NCBI GenBank assembly: GCA_002470695.1
Contig: DKNM01000073.1
Span: forward strand, 1-20,044
Source: Candidatus Neomicrothrix sp. UBA7388
Lineage (GTDB): Bacteria; Actinomycetota; Acidimicrobiia; Acidimicrobiales; Poriferisodalaceae
Length of the DNA: 20,044 bases
Direction of reading: 5' to 3'
In this document: one piece after another, positions 7,809-15,630 of the stretch
Layout: the number at the start of each line of letters is the position of its first letter
Numbering within the stretch: position 1 is the stretch's first letter
Notes under the pieces: generated by a model
What the model saw: only the letters and a program-made list of their open reading frames with translations
The model's database searches: none
Told to the model about the DNA's origin: nothing
Made by a program: the position numbers and the translations under genes

Positions 7809-8711
7809 ATGTCTGAATTCGAAACACTCCGATACGAAGTCGCTGATCGCATCCTGACCATCACCATGAACCGCCCCGAACGTTTGAATGCGTTTAATAG
7901 CAAAATGCAGCGCGAATTCCTAGAGGCTTTAGACCGAGCGGACTCCGACGACTCAGTGCGGGCTGTAATCGTTACTGGCGAAGGTCGAGGATTCTGTGCT
8001 GGGGCCGATCTGGAAAAAGGTGCTGAGACCTTTGATTACGATAATCAAACCGATGCAGCGAAAGAGGAGCGCGCATCCAACGAGGGCCGCCAAGATGGTG
8101 AGAACGCTTGGTTGCGTGACGGTGGTGGACTCCTGTCGCTTCGAATCTACGAACTAAACAAACCGATTATCGCTGCGATAAACGGTGCAGCAGTCGGGGT
8201 TGGGGTCACTATGACGCTTCCCATGGACGTCCGGCTAGCATCAACTGCTGCACGGATCGGATTCGTGTTCAGTCGACGTGGAATTGTTCCCGAAGCATGC
8301 TCATCTTATTTCTTGCCCCGCGCAGTGGGAATAAGCAAAGCGCTCGAATGGGCCTACAGCGGGAAAGTATTTGACGCAGACGAAGCTTTGGCAGGAGGAC
8401 TAGTTCGTAGCGTGCACGAGCCCGCCGACTTGCTGCCCGCAGCACGAGAAATAGCAGGTGAGATAGCCGCAAACACCTCTGCTATTTCTGTGACGATGAT
8501 CCGACATATGATGTGGCGAATGCTTGGGGCCGATCACCCGATGGAGGCGCACAAGATTGACAGCCGCGGTATTTTTCATTTAGGCCAAGGGGCCGACGCC
8601 CACGAAGGTGTCACTTCGTTTCTTGAAAAACGGCCAGCTGAATTTTCTCTCAAAACCAGCGAAGATATGCCTGAATTCTTTCCGTGGTGGGAAGACCGAC
8701 AATTCGAATGA
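7809..8711 (+). CDS. Crotonase-superfamily protein, resembling delta3,delta2-enoyl-CoA isomerase (Eci2 type)
   Basis: This 300-residue crotonase-fold protein acts on acyl-CoA thioesters. The CoA and oxyanion-hole motifs are RGFCAGADL (about 60-68) and NGAAVGVGVT (about 125-134). The two hydratase glutamates of classical crotonase are replaced (Thr and Phe by my hand alignment). A glutamate occurs instead at residue 162 in VPEACSSYFLPR, the position used by Eci2-type delta3,delta2-enoyl-CoA isomerases (SPEGCSS in the human enzyme). An isomerase role is therefore more likely than hydratase, although databases often label such proteins enoyl-CoA hydratase. The loop at residues 72-105 is long and highly charged. 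AAGGA 5 bases before the ATG supports the start. It begins the catabolic half and lies 33 bases before the MBL gene. Confidence 0.85.
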   Translation: MSEFETLRYEVADRILTITMNRPERLNAFNSKMQREFLEALDRADSDDSVRAVIVTGEGRGFCAGADLEKGAETFDYDNQTDAAKEERASNEGRQDGENAWLRDGGGLLSLRIYELNKPIIAAINGAAVGVGVTMTLPMDVRLASTAARIGFVFSRRGIVPEACSSYFLPRAVGISKALEWAYSGKVFDADEALAGGLVRSVHEPADLLPAAREIAGEIAANTSAISVTMIRHMMWRMLGADHPMEAHKIDSRGIFHLGQGADAHEGVTSFLEKRPAEFSLKTSEDMPEFFPWWEDRQFE

Positions 8712-8744
8712 TCGTTACAGGGATACTCCTTAGAGCTTTGTTCA

Positions 8745-10070
8745 ATGTCTGAACATGTTCTAGATCTCTCTACTCGTTACATCGACAGTGGACGAGCGGA
8801 CGGTCCTCCGAACCGGATCTCTCACGATCTCAGTGAGTTAGAAGACAACGTTGCACTCATTGAGGCTTTCAGTCACATGCTTGTCGTCAACACTGACGAG
8901 GGGCTCGTAGCATTTGACTCAAGCGGTCCAGCTAGCGGGCAGCGGGTCATCGAAAGTCTAAGACGATGGGACCGCAGTCCTATCCACACGCTGATATATA
9001 CACACGGACACATCGACCACATAGGAGGCAGTAGAGCCATAGCTGAGGAGGCACGAAGTAGTGGCAGAAAGCTGCCAGAAGTAGTAGGTCACGCCAACTT
9101 GTCGTCGAGAATGAACCGCTATCGGGCTACGGAGGGTTACAACAAAGTCATCAATAACAGACAATTCGGGGGGTTACCTGTTTCAACTTTTGAAAGTTCA
9201 AGTGGGCAAAGGCCTTTCATTCCTGAGGGAACTCTCGAACTCACACGCGAGTACGAACGGACAATGGAGTTCACGGTTGGTGGAGTTGAGTTTGAACTTC
9301 ACCACGCTAAAGGGGAAACCGATGATCACACGTGGACGTGGATACCCCAACACAAGATGATTTCCGCGGGTGACCAATTCATATGGAACTTCCCTAATTG
9401 CGGAAACCCTCAGAAAGTGCAGCGATATCCACTCGAGTGGGCAGATTCCCTGCGAAAAATGATGGCGAAAGAGGTGGAGCTATTTGTTCCAGCGCATGGG
9501 CTGCCCATTACGGGGCACGCACGTATTACCTCTTGTCTGGATACAGTCGCGTGCACCCTTGAACAGCTGGTCAAAGATGTCCTCGACGCCATGAATGCAG
9601 GAGCTACCCTCGACGAAATAGTCGCGTCGGTGGCCGTCGATCCGGATGTGCTTGAACTTCCTTACCTGCGACCCTTATACGATGAACCAGAATTTGTAAT
9701 TCGCAACATCTGGCGGCTATATGGAGGTTGGTGGGATGGAAAACCATCTCGTTTAAAACCGGCCACCGATGTTGCATTAGCGAAAGAGATTGCAGCCTTA
9801 GCAGGTGGCTCAACAATCCTCGCCGAGCGAGCACGAAATCTCACTGAAATTGGGGAACATAGATTGGCATGCCATCTAATCGATATGGCGAGCGACGCGG
9901 AACCCGCCTCGGTAACCATTCACGAGACAAGAGCTTTCATTTATGCTGAGCGCCGTAATGCTGAAATATCGCTAATGTCTAAAGGCATCTTTGAATCGGC
10001 TGCCAACGAATCCAGACAGGCGGCAGGCCGCTCAGTCGAACCGCGAAAGCGGCCCATGTCTCTAGATTAA
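8745..10070 (+). CDS. MBL-fold hydrolase with alkylsulfatase-type dimerisation region
   Basis: A metallo-beta-lactamase fold occupies roughly residues 35-270. Its predicted metal ligands are H87, H89, D91 and H92 (THGHIDH), H195 (ETDDHTW), D210 (SAGDQF) and H251 (VPAHG). Residues about 315-425 resemble the alkyl sulfatase dimerisation domain, with IWRLYGGWWDGKPSRLKP, then ALAGGSTILAERARNL and helical repeats. Class III alkylsulfatases (SdsA1 type) cleave primary alkyl sulfates, but they also carry a C-terminal SCP2-like domain, absent in this 441-residue protein, and a Glu-containing second motif that is replaced here by His. The substrate may therefore be another ester or thioester. No signal peptide is seen, so it is probably cytosolic. 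The stop overlaps the next ATG (TAATG at 10068-10072), coupling the two genes. Confidence 0.83.
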   Translation: MSEHVLDLSTRYIDSGRADGPPNRISHDLSELEDNVALIEAFSHMLVVNTDEGLVAFDSSGPASGQRVIESLRRWDRSPIHTLIYTHGHIDHIGGSRAIAEEARSSGRKLPEVVGHANLSSRMNRYRATEGYNKVINNRQFGGLPVSTFESSSGQRPFIPEGTLELTREYERTMEFTVGGVEFELHHAKGETDDHTWTWIPQHKMISAGDQFIWNFPNCGNPQKVQRYPLEWADSLRKMMAKEVELFVPAHGLPITGHARITSCLDTVACTLEQLVKDVLDAMNAGATLDEIVASVAVDPDVLELPYLRPLYDEPEFVIRNIWRLYGGWWDGKPSRLKPATDVALAKEIAALAGGSTILAERARNLTEIGEHRLACHLIDMASDAEPASVTIHETRAFIYAERRNAEISLMSKGIFESAANESRQAAGRSVEPRKRPMSLD

Positions 10071-10870
10071 TGGCTGGCCAAATCGTTGTTGCTGTTGAGA
10101 GCAGCGACCGTTCCAGCATTGAGGCAATACTTGGTGCAACAACCTGGGTCGAATTGAGGAAAGACCGATGGATAGCGACCTACAAAACAGCGACTGAAGA
10201 TGACGCGCGGCAGAGGGTCGCAGAATTGCGCAGGAAACAGTACTCGGCAGTTTCCGGTCCACCGGATGAGCAGCGAGCGGTTGCCTGGAACAAATGGAAT
10301 AGTCCTATCGCGATAAACGAGGCGATTGATGTGTGTTTCCCGTGGGCGTTTTCTGATGCAGAAATAGTGATCGAGATAGACCCCGGCGCAGGTTTCGGAA
10401 GAGGAGACCATCCATCTACCCGGTTGCTTTTAGATCAACTTACGGCGAGAATTTCGGGGTCGGAATCGGTCCTGGATGTCGGATGCGGATCCGGAATTTT
10501 GGCGATAGCAGCAGTTCAACTTGGAGCAGAATCCGCCCTAGGAATTGACGTCAATGAGGAAGGACTCGTTGCCGCTGCGGCAAACGCAAGAAGAAACCGT
10601 GTTGCTGAACGCACGAGCTTCAGTAATACGGATATCGGTCGGCTTGACGCCAAGTTCGATGTTGTACTCGCAAACATCCACTACGAAACCCTCTGTGAAT
10701 TGGCGAACGAGCTCGTAAATTGTCTGGCTCCAGAAGGTTGGCTGGGGCTAAGTGGAATATCAAGAGCTCAAATTTCTCGCCTATCAGCGCGCTTCCCGTC
10801 AATTAACTTCGGCGATGCTTATTATCTCGAAGATTGGAATGCCCTTATCGGCAGCTTCAAAATCGAATAA
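10070..10870 (+). CDS. PrmA-family SAM-dependent methyltransferase (ribosomal protein L11 methyltransferase-like)
   Basis: The 266-residue protein has a small N-terminal domain (about 1-65), then PIAINEAIDVCFPW and IVIEIDPGAGFGRGDHPSTR at about residues 79-118, which is the PrmA linker signature (L-D-P-G-x-A-F-G-T-G-x-H-P-T-T) with small changes. The SAM-binding motif I is VLDVGCGSGILAIAA at about 134-148, the ribose-binding acidic residue is D160, and ANIHYETL (201-208) replaces the usual A-N-I-L. PrmA trimethylates ribosomal protein L11; this protein is shorter than the usual 290 or so residues and has diverged N-terminally, so it may act on L11 or another substrate. It starts within the stop of the MBL hydrolase (TAATG), an odd partnership for a ribosome enzyme. 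Confidence 0.75.
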   Translation: MAGQIVVAVESSDRSSIEAILGATTWVELRKDRWIATYKTATEDDARQRVAELRRKQYSAVSGPPDEQRAVAWNKWNSPIAINEAIDVCFPWAFSDAEIVIEIDPGAGFGRGDHPSTRLLLDQLTARISGSESVLDVGCGSGILAIAAVQLGAESALGIDVNEEGLVAAAANARRNRVAERTSFSNTDIGRLDAKFDVVLANIHYETLCELANELVNCLAPEGWLGLSGISRAQISRLSARFPSINFGDAYYLEDWNALIGSFKIE

Positions 10871-10907
10871 CCTATGACCAGTCGACAAAGTAACCACCCG
10901 AACGGTC

Positions 10908-10912
10908 GGAGG
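10908..10912 (+). promoter_or_regulatory. Strong Shine-Dalgarno of the luciferase-like gene
   Basis: GGAGG lies 5 bases before the ATG at 10918. It is the best plus-strand ribosome binding site in the first half of the window and fixes this start. Confidence 0.6.
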
Positions 10913-10917
10913 GCAAA

Positions 10918-12015
10918 ATGCATGTAGGAATGAGCGTCATCTTTCAGAACCCTGATGAGCAAGTGCCCGATCAGCAGATTTATCAGCAAGATGTGGCCCT
11001 AGCGCTTCAAGCTGAAGGTCTCGGGTTCGATTCAGTTTGGAGTGTCGAGCATCACTTCACCAGTTACACCATGTGCCCCGACGTCCTGCAGTTCCTGACC
11101 TACATGGCGGGCGCAACAAAATCTATTCAGCTTGGTTCGATGGTTTGCGTACTACCGTGGCACGACCCGCTGCGAGTGGCCGAACAAATATCGATGTTGG
11201 ACAATTTGTCTGACGGCCGCCTCATCCTTGGCCTGGGACGTGGAACCGGCAAAGTCGAGTTCGACGGCTTCAGAACGGAAATGGCGTCGGCGCGGCTCAG
11301 ATTCAAAGAATCTACCGAGCTAGTTCTCAACGCACTAGAAAATGGGTACGCCGAATACAGTGGCGAAATCATCCAACAACCACGAGTGGATATCCGACCA
11401 CGGCCCATTAAATCTATGAGAGGTAGAGCATATGCCGCCGCGGTTTCGCCTGATTCCGCACGAATAATGGCGGAAATGGGGGTTGGTATTTTAATTGTCC
11501 CTCAAAAACCCTGGAAGGCCGTGCGGCAAGAGTTGCAGGACTACAGAGAGATCTATAGAGAAGCCAACGGCGAAGAGCCGCCCCCTCCGATGGTGGCCGG
11601 ATGGACATTCGTCGACGAAAATCCGGATAGGGCAGAAGAAAAAGCAAGAGAATATATAGGCGGATACTGGGACTCCATAATCGAACACTACGAATTTGAT
11701 CAACCGCACCTAAAAGATACGCCCGGGTATGAACATCACGGTCAAATGTATGACCGTCTTATGGAGCCGGGTGGTTTGGAAACCATGACTGACTTCTTCA
11801 TTGATTTACAACTTTGGGGAACCCCAGAACAGGTATACGACAAAATTGTGCGCTTGCAAGAACAAACATTCATGGATGGCTTCATGGGCGTCTTCAGTTT
11901 TGCCGGTATGGATCACGGGGAGGCAGACCGCAACATGAAGCTTTTTGCCCGTGATGTGATGCCCGAGTTACAAGCCTTGGCCCCAGTGCATGACCGGTTA
12001 GGGCTGCCCGCCTAA
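10918..12015 (+). CDS. LLM-class (bacterial luciferase-like) flavin-dependent oxidoreductase
   Basis: This 365-residue TIM-barrel protein belongs to the luciferase-like monooxygenase superfamily. Family marks are the N-terminal strand HVGMSVIFQNP, AEGLGFDSVWSVEHHF (about 32-47), IQLGSMVCVLPWHDPLRVAE (about 70-89), LDNLSDGRLILGLGRGTGK (about 94-112) and a C-terminal WGTPEQVYDKI block. Such enzymes use reduced FMN with oxygen, or F420, to oxidise aldehydes, ketones, nitriloacetates, alkanesulfonates and many other compounds. The substrate cannot be told from sequence. The HDPLRVAEQ segment and its length favour an FMN-type monooxygenase over the F420 type, at low certainty. The gene lies 47 bases downstream of the PrmA-like gene. 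Its last four bases overlap the last four of the convergent transporter gene. Confidence 0.85.
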   Translation: MHVGMSVIFQNPDEQVPDQQIYQQDVALALQAEGLGFDSVWSVEHHFTSYTMCPDVLQFLTYMAGATKSIQLGSMVCVLPWHDPLRVAEQISMLDNLSDGRLILGLGRGTGKVEFDGFRTEMASARLRFKESTELVLNALENGYAEYSGEIIQQPRVDIRPRPIKSMRGRAYAAAVSPDSARIMAEMGVGILIVPQKPWKAVRQELQDYREIYREANGEEPPPPMVAGWTFVDENPDRAEEKAREYIGGYWDSIIEHYEFDQPHLKDTPGYEHHGQMYDRLMEPGGLETMTDFFIDLQLWGTPEQVYDKIVRLQEQTFMDGFMGVFSFAGMDHGEADRNMKLFARDVMPELQALAPVHDRLGLPA

Positions 12016-13160
12016 CGGTTCCTATCCGCTAAATCGAGATCCTTAAAGGTCAAACAGAACGCGCAGAACCCGCATGCAGCGCTTAGCAAAAGCGCGGGTC
12101 TGAACGAACCCGACGAATCGGCGATTATCCCACCAAGTTGCGGTCCAACTGCCAGACCCGCGGCGAATACGATTGTCAGTACGGCGTATGCAGCGCCGAA
12201 AGCTTCGCCATCAAGATGACTACTTACCTTTGTCGTAATATTGACGACTACACCAGTAAATGCGATCCCAAAAAGAAGTGTTCCGGCAGGAGCCACAAAA
12301 GGCAGCCCGGTAGTGATTAAGACACAGCTTGCTATAAGCGACGCCAGCGATGCCAGTTGAGTGGCCTTTCGACCTATACGGTCAGCTAACCAACCCACGG
12401 TAGGGCCTCCCAGCGCAAGGCCTAGCCCTATCAACGCAAACACAAGCGATGCTGACTGTTCCTTAAAGCCGGCGTCATCCTCAAGGAGGGCAGCTGAAAA
12501 GGTGAGAGTTAACGATGCCGCAATTGCAAATAGTCCATAGGTGAGGCACAGGTTCAGCCAGCCGGGAATTTGTCGAAGGGCGGCTGGGCTTATTCCTGAT
12601 TGAGAAGACGTGGCTTCTGAAGTCTTAATGCTCAGATACAACAGAGCGAATGTGGTGATGCCCAGAAGAGCTTCAATCTGGTATACCGACCGCCAAGTCT
12701 GGAGCGCTGCGTCGAACACGCAGGCAAAGAAAAAGCCCAACCCAACGCCGGCAGTTACCCAGCCGACCGCTAATCCTTGTTTCTCGACTCCTAAAATTTT
12801 CGTTGCAAGAGCTGGCGCAGTTACCCAAACACCGGCAGCTGCAAGGCCAGTTAAGAAAAGCGCAAAAGTTACTACGGCCATGTTGGGTGCCCACGTCAAT
12901 AGCAATAACCCGATGATCACTCCGAGCAGCCCATGTCTAGCTGTTCGTACCAGGCCAAGGTTGCCAATTGTGTATGCGACCAAAAGCGAACCGAGAAGAT
13001 AACCGACCAAATTCAAGGAGCCGATGCTTCCCGCCAACGTATTTGAGAGATCAAAATCGTCGCGTATTTCGATGTAGAGAACCGAATAAGTGAACCGTCC
13101 GAAAGCTTGGGATACCGCTGTAGCTGCGACTAAAGATGTAATCGAAGCTAGTTTGCTCAC
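12012..13160 (-). CDS. Major facilitator superfamily transporter
   Basis: The 382-residue integral membrane protein has about 12 hydrophobic helices in two halves with a cytoplasmic loop near residues 180-200 (KTSEATSSQSG). GWLADRIGRK, in the second half, is the MFS loop motif G-x-L-a-D-r-x-G-r-k. The opening VSQAFGRFTYSVLYIEIRDD followed by SLNLVGYLLGSLL resembles the YbfB/YjiJ-type MFS group. It probably imports or exports a small organic compound handled by the operon. The GTG at 13158-13160 is preferred because it overlaps the stop of the EthD gene as GTGA; an in-frame TTG at 13170-13172 would add four residues. It is the last gene of the five-gene minus-strand operon. The substrate is unknown. 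Confidence 0.85.
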   Translation of the reverse strand: MSKLASITSLVAATAVSQAFGRFTYSVLYIEIRDDFDLSNTLAGSIGSLNLVGYLLGSLLVAYTIGNLGLVRTARHGLLGVIIGLLLLTWAPNMAVVTFALFLTGLAAAGVWVTAPALATKILGVEKQGLAVGWVTAGVGLGFFFACVFDAALQTWRSVYQIEALLGITTFALLYLSIKTSEATSSQSGISPAALRQIPGWLNLCLTYGLFAIAASLTLTFSAALLEDDAGFKEQSASLVFALIGLGLALGGPTVGWLADRIGRKATQLASLASLIASCVLITTGLPFVAPAGTLLFGIAFTGVVVNITTKVSSHLDGEAFGAAYAVLTIVFAAGLAVGPQLGGIIADSSGSFRPALLLSAACGFCAFCLTFKDLDLADRNR

Positions 13161-13765
13161 CCCGTCGGCCAATTGACCACAGGGCTTGGTGGTCGAGATT
13201 TAAAAATAGTTTCCGTCGATACAACTCTTCTAGGCGATGAAGGGTCTGCAAAACTTGCCACGTCGTCGTAGATGACTTGCTTGTCGTGCTCATCTCCAAA
13301 GAACTTCTCTTTCATCGAATCGAGCGACTCGAAACTCACTAACGCGAAACCATCAATTTCTTGGCCCCGCAGCGTCTGGGTAACGCTCAGTTGGGTGTAA
13401 TCCCACATTCCCGGATGATGACGCAGTGCTAAAGGTGCGTGAACATCCCTCCAGTGAGCGTCAGCTTGCTCATGAGTAAGCCTCTGGTTGCGCAATAGCG
13501 GAAATATCGCCGTGATGCCCGGTGAAATATCGCCCGGTTGACTGCTCACGGTTCGTTCGCGGATTACCCGACTAAACCCCAAGTACAGTCCGATAGCGGC
13601 AGCTGGTTGAAGTTCAGACGGAGTGTCCGTTACACACCTCACCAGGGTATGAAATGGCAACGTTCGCTGCTCGTTTGGGTCGCTTAGGTAACAGACACCA
13701 CCCAACTTTTCGGCTACCTCTTCGGCGGCGGCTCTATCGTTTCCTGTTGCTACTAATTCGTGCAT
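13157..13765 (-). CDS. EthD-domain protein
   Basis: The C-terminal half, at about residues 84-175, fits the EthD/dimeric ferredoxin-like fold: ITAIFPLLRNQRLTHEQADA followed by HWRDVHAPLALRHHPGMWDY, with the HW-R-x-V-HAPL signature at 104-112, then DGFALVSFESLDSMKEKFFG. EthD-like proteins occur beside catabolic genes, and some are lyases, isomerases or accessory proteins. The first 80 residues (ATGNDRAAAEEVAEKLGGVC and following) are unlike anything I recognise and make the protein about twice the size of a single EthD domain. AAGG 4 bases before the ATG supports the start. The stop overlaps the transporter start (GTGA), so the two are translationally coupled. Its reaction is unknown. Confidence 0.72.
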   Translation of the reverse strand: MHELVATGNDRAAAEEVAEKLGGVCYLSDPNEQRTLPFHTLVRCVTDTPSELQPAAAIGLYLGFSRVIRERTVSSQPGDISPGITAIFPLLRNQRLTHEQADAHWRDVHAPLALRHHPGMWDYTQLSVTQTLRGQEIDGFALVSFESLDSMKEKFFGDEHDKQVIYDDVASFADPSSPRRVVSTETIFKSRPPSPVVNWPTG

Positions 13766-13836
13766 TGGCCTTCGGTCTCTTTCTTCTCAGACAGTCCTTG
13801 TCCTCTGGGTGAGCAAATGTAGGAACTGGTTTTCGC

Positions 13837-14622
13837 TTACTTTCCTCGGAATTCCGGTTCTCGTTTCTCTAAAAAGGCTGCGACTGCTTCTTTCGTATCA
13901 GAGGTATAGAAGTTGATTGTCTGGGCCATGCCCTCAGCCTCAAGCGCCGATTTGAAGTCATTGCTCGCGTTGAGCGTAAGCATCCGTTTTGTCATTGCTA
14001 ACGCAAGAGGCGGACCGCTTGCTAAGCGAGCTGCCCAATCATCTACTTCCGTATCAAGTTCACTGTCCGGAACAACTTTGTTGACAATGCCAAACTCTGC
14101 GGCCTGTTCAGCGGAGATTACATCGGCAAAGAAAGCTAACTCTTTGGCTTTGTGTAAACCAATAAGCCTCGGCAGTATCCAGGTGCCACCGAAATCTACG
14201 CTTAGTCCTCGACGCGCGAAAATTTCGCTGAATCTAGCGTTATCGCTTGCCACAATCAGATCACACGCTAGTGCCATGTTCATTCCCGCACCGGCGGCGA
14301 CTCCGTTCACCTTGGCTATCACCGGCACCATTATGGAGTACAAAGCCTCGACAGTTTGGTGGATGAGATTCATCGACACTAGTTGGTGCCGATCTCTTCC
14401 CTGTCCGCCTAAGTCGGCCCCACTGCAAAAAGCGTCGCCTGCGCCTGTCATCACTACGGCTCGAACATCGGGATCCACAGCAAGTGAACTCCACGTTTCG
14501 CGCAATTCGTCCCACATCACCGCGTTAGCGGCATTCTTTTTTTCGGGACGGTTCATAGTTACTGTCACAACTCCGTTATCGGCTGCTTCAATAATCAGAG
14601 TTTCGAGTTTGGTTGATTCCAT
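13837..14622 (-). CDS. Crotonase-superfamily protein, PaaG-like enoyl-CoA isomerase/hydratase
   Basis: This 261-residue crotonase is of normal length. The oxyanion-hole motifs are DAFCSGADLGG (63-73) and NGVAAGAGMNMALACDL (106-122). Neither classical hydratase glutamate is present by hand alignment. An aspartate at residue 143 in LSVDFGGTWILPRLIGL corresponds to the catalytic Asp of PaaG-type isomerases (P-D-A/S-G-G-S/T-W-x-L-P-R). PaaG converts ring-1,2-epoxyphenylacetyl-CoA to an oxepin and also isomerises enoyl-CoAs, so an isomerisation of a ring or unsaturated acyl-CoA is the best guess. It lies between an alpha/beta hydrolase and an EthD protein in a minus-strand operon. The long antisense frame opposite it (13913-14635) is not believed to be a gene. 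Confidence 0.87.
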   Translation of the reverse strand: MESTKLETLIIEAADNGVVTVTMNRPEKKNAANAVMWDELRETWSSLAVDPDVRAVVMTGAGDAFCSGADLGGQGRDRHQLVSMNLIHQTVEALYSIMVPVIAKVNGVAAGAGMNMALACDLIVASDNARFSEIFARRGLSVDFGGTWILPRLIGLHKAKELAFFADVISAEQAAEFGIVNKVVPDSELDTEVDDWAARLASGPPLALAMTKRMLTLNASNDFKSALEAEGMAQTINFYTSDTKEAVAAFLEKREPEFRGK

Positions 14623-14679
14623 AATGTCACCCTAGGCTTTCAGACCAGCTCAGCGCATCGCATCGCTGGCGAAACGTAC

Positions 14680-15624
14680 CTAGAGCAAGAATGAAGTAAT
14701 GGCTTCTAAAAATCCGCTCGTGTTTTGGCCATGAACATTGTGTCCACAATCAGGCACCTCAATGAGCTCGCCTCTGGGTAATGCTTCGACAAATCGTTCA
14801 GCGGCGCTCGCCGAGAGGACGTTCGAGTCAGCGCCTCTAATTACCAAGGTTGGCTGCAGAATCTTTGAGGCATCACCTAACGAAAACCGGTCGCTTTTTT
14901 CGCGCTGGTCCTTCGAACTAGCTAAACGAGGACCGTGGTCTCGCTTAGCGACATATTTCCCGTCGGCACGTTGCAGCAAGTTGTACCGAACGGTTCGCTC
15001 TATATGTTCCCGCGAGCGATACGGGTCGTATTTCTGGACGTTTGTGATGAAATGTTCTAGGTCGTCGAACTCGCGATTTTCAGTCACGAAACTCCTAATG
15101 CTTTGGGTCCCTACATCGGAGATCTCAGGGCCAATATCGACCAAGACAATTCTTTCCAAAAACTCAGACCCCGCCAAAGCAAGTCGCAAGGTATTCATGC
15201 CGCCCATTGAATGACCTACGATTGTTACCTGATCAACTTTTAGCTCGCTGAGGAAAGCGCTTGCGTCTTCAGCCATAGCGTGCGAAGAATAATCGGCGTC
15301 GCGAGCCCACTCGCTATCTCCGTGCCCTCGTTGATCGAGCGCCAGAATATGAAATCGGTCCGATAAGTGAAGACTCACCAGATCCCAAGAGTGTGCTGAC
15401 TGATTTCCGCCATGGAGAAAAAAGAGTGTTGGGAGTGAGGGGTCGCCCCACTCAAGAAAATGGAATCGTTGATGTCGAGCGACGACGTTGCGCGAACGAT
15501 ATTGCACTTTTTGGTTAAAGCTGATGCCCAGATCTTTCGCGCTTTCGCAGAGGCTTTGAAACTCAGTTGTGGCTGTCATATCGAGTGGAGCGTTCGAAGA
15601 TGAAAAGTGGTTGAGATACGGCAC
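14680..15624 (-). CDS. Alpha/beta-fold hydrolase
   Basis: The 314-residue protein has a complete alpha/beta hydrolase core. The oxyanion turn is FFLHGGNQSAHSW (HGG at 71-73), followed by LDQRGHGDSEWA (about 96-107). The nucleophile elbow is GHSMGG with Ser139, the acid is probably D266 (VIRGADSNVL), and the catalytic base is probably H295 (DCGHNVHG). The best-known relatives are esterases, lactonases, C-C bond (meta-cleavage product) hydrolases and haloperoxidase-like enzymes; the sequence does not choose between them. The GTG at 15624 is favoured by AGG 6 bases upstream; an internal ATG 15 codons later has no ribosome binding site. It starts 6 bases after the acyl-CoA dehydrogenase stop, so the two are one transcript. 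Confidence 0.85.
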   Translation of the reverse strand: MPYLNHFSSSNAPLDMTATTEFQSLCESAKDLGISFNQKVQYRSRNVVARHQRFHFLEWGDPSLPTLFFLHGGNQSAHSWDLVSLHLSDRFHILALDQRGHGDSEWARDADYSSHAMAEDASAFLSELKVDQVTIVGHSMGGMNTLRLALAGSEFLERIVLVDIGPEISDVGTQSIRSFVTENREFDDLEHFITNVQKYDPYRSREHIERTVRYNLLQRADGKYVAKRDHGPRLASSKDQREKSDRFSLGDASKILQPTLVIRGADSNVLSASAAERFVEALPRGELIEVPDCGHNVHGQNTSGFLEAITSFLL

Positions 15625-15630
15625 AGCTAC

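Noticed and set aside
12610..13002. A 130-codon plus-strand frame within the MFS transporter gene
   Set aside because: It lies wholly antisense to a protein with clear membrane helices and an MFS motif, and shows no family signature.
13913..14635. A 240-codon open frame on the plus strand opposite the PaaG-like crotonase gene
   Set aside because: It is the antisense shadow of a clear crotonase. Its translation is rich in Ser, Ala and Thr with no domain pattern, and it has no ribosome binding site.
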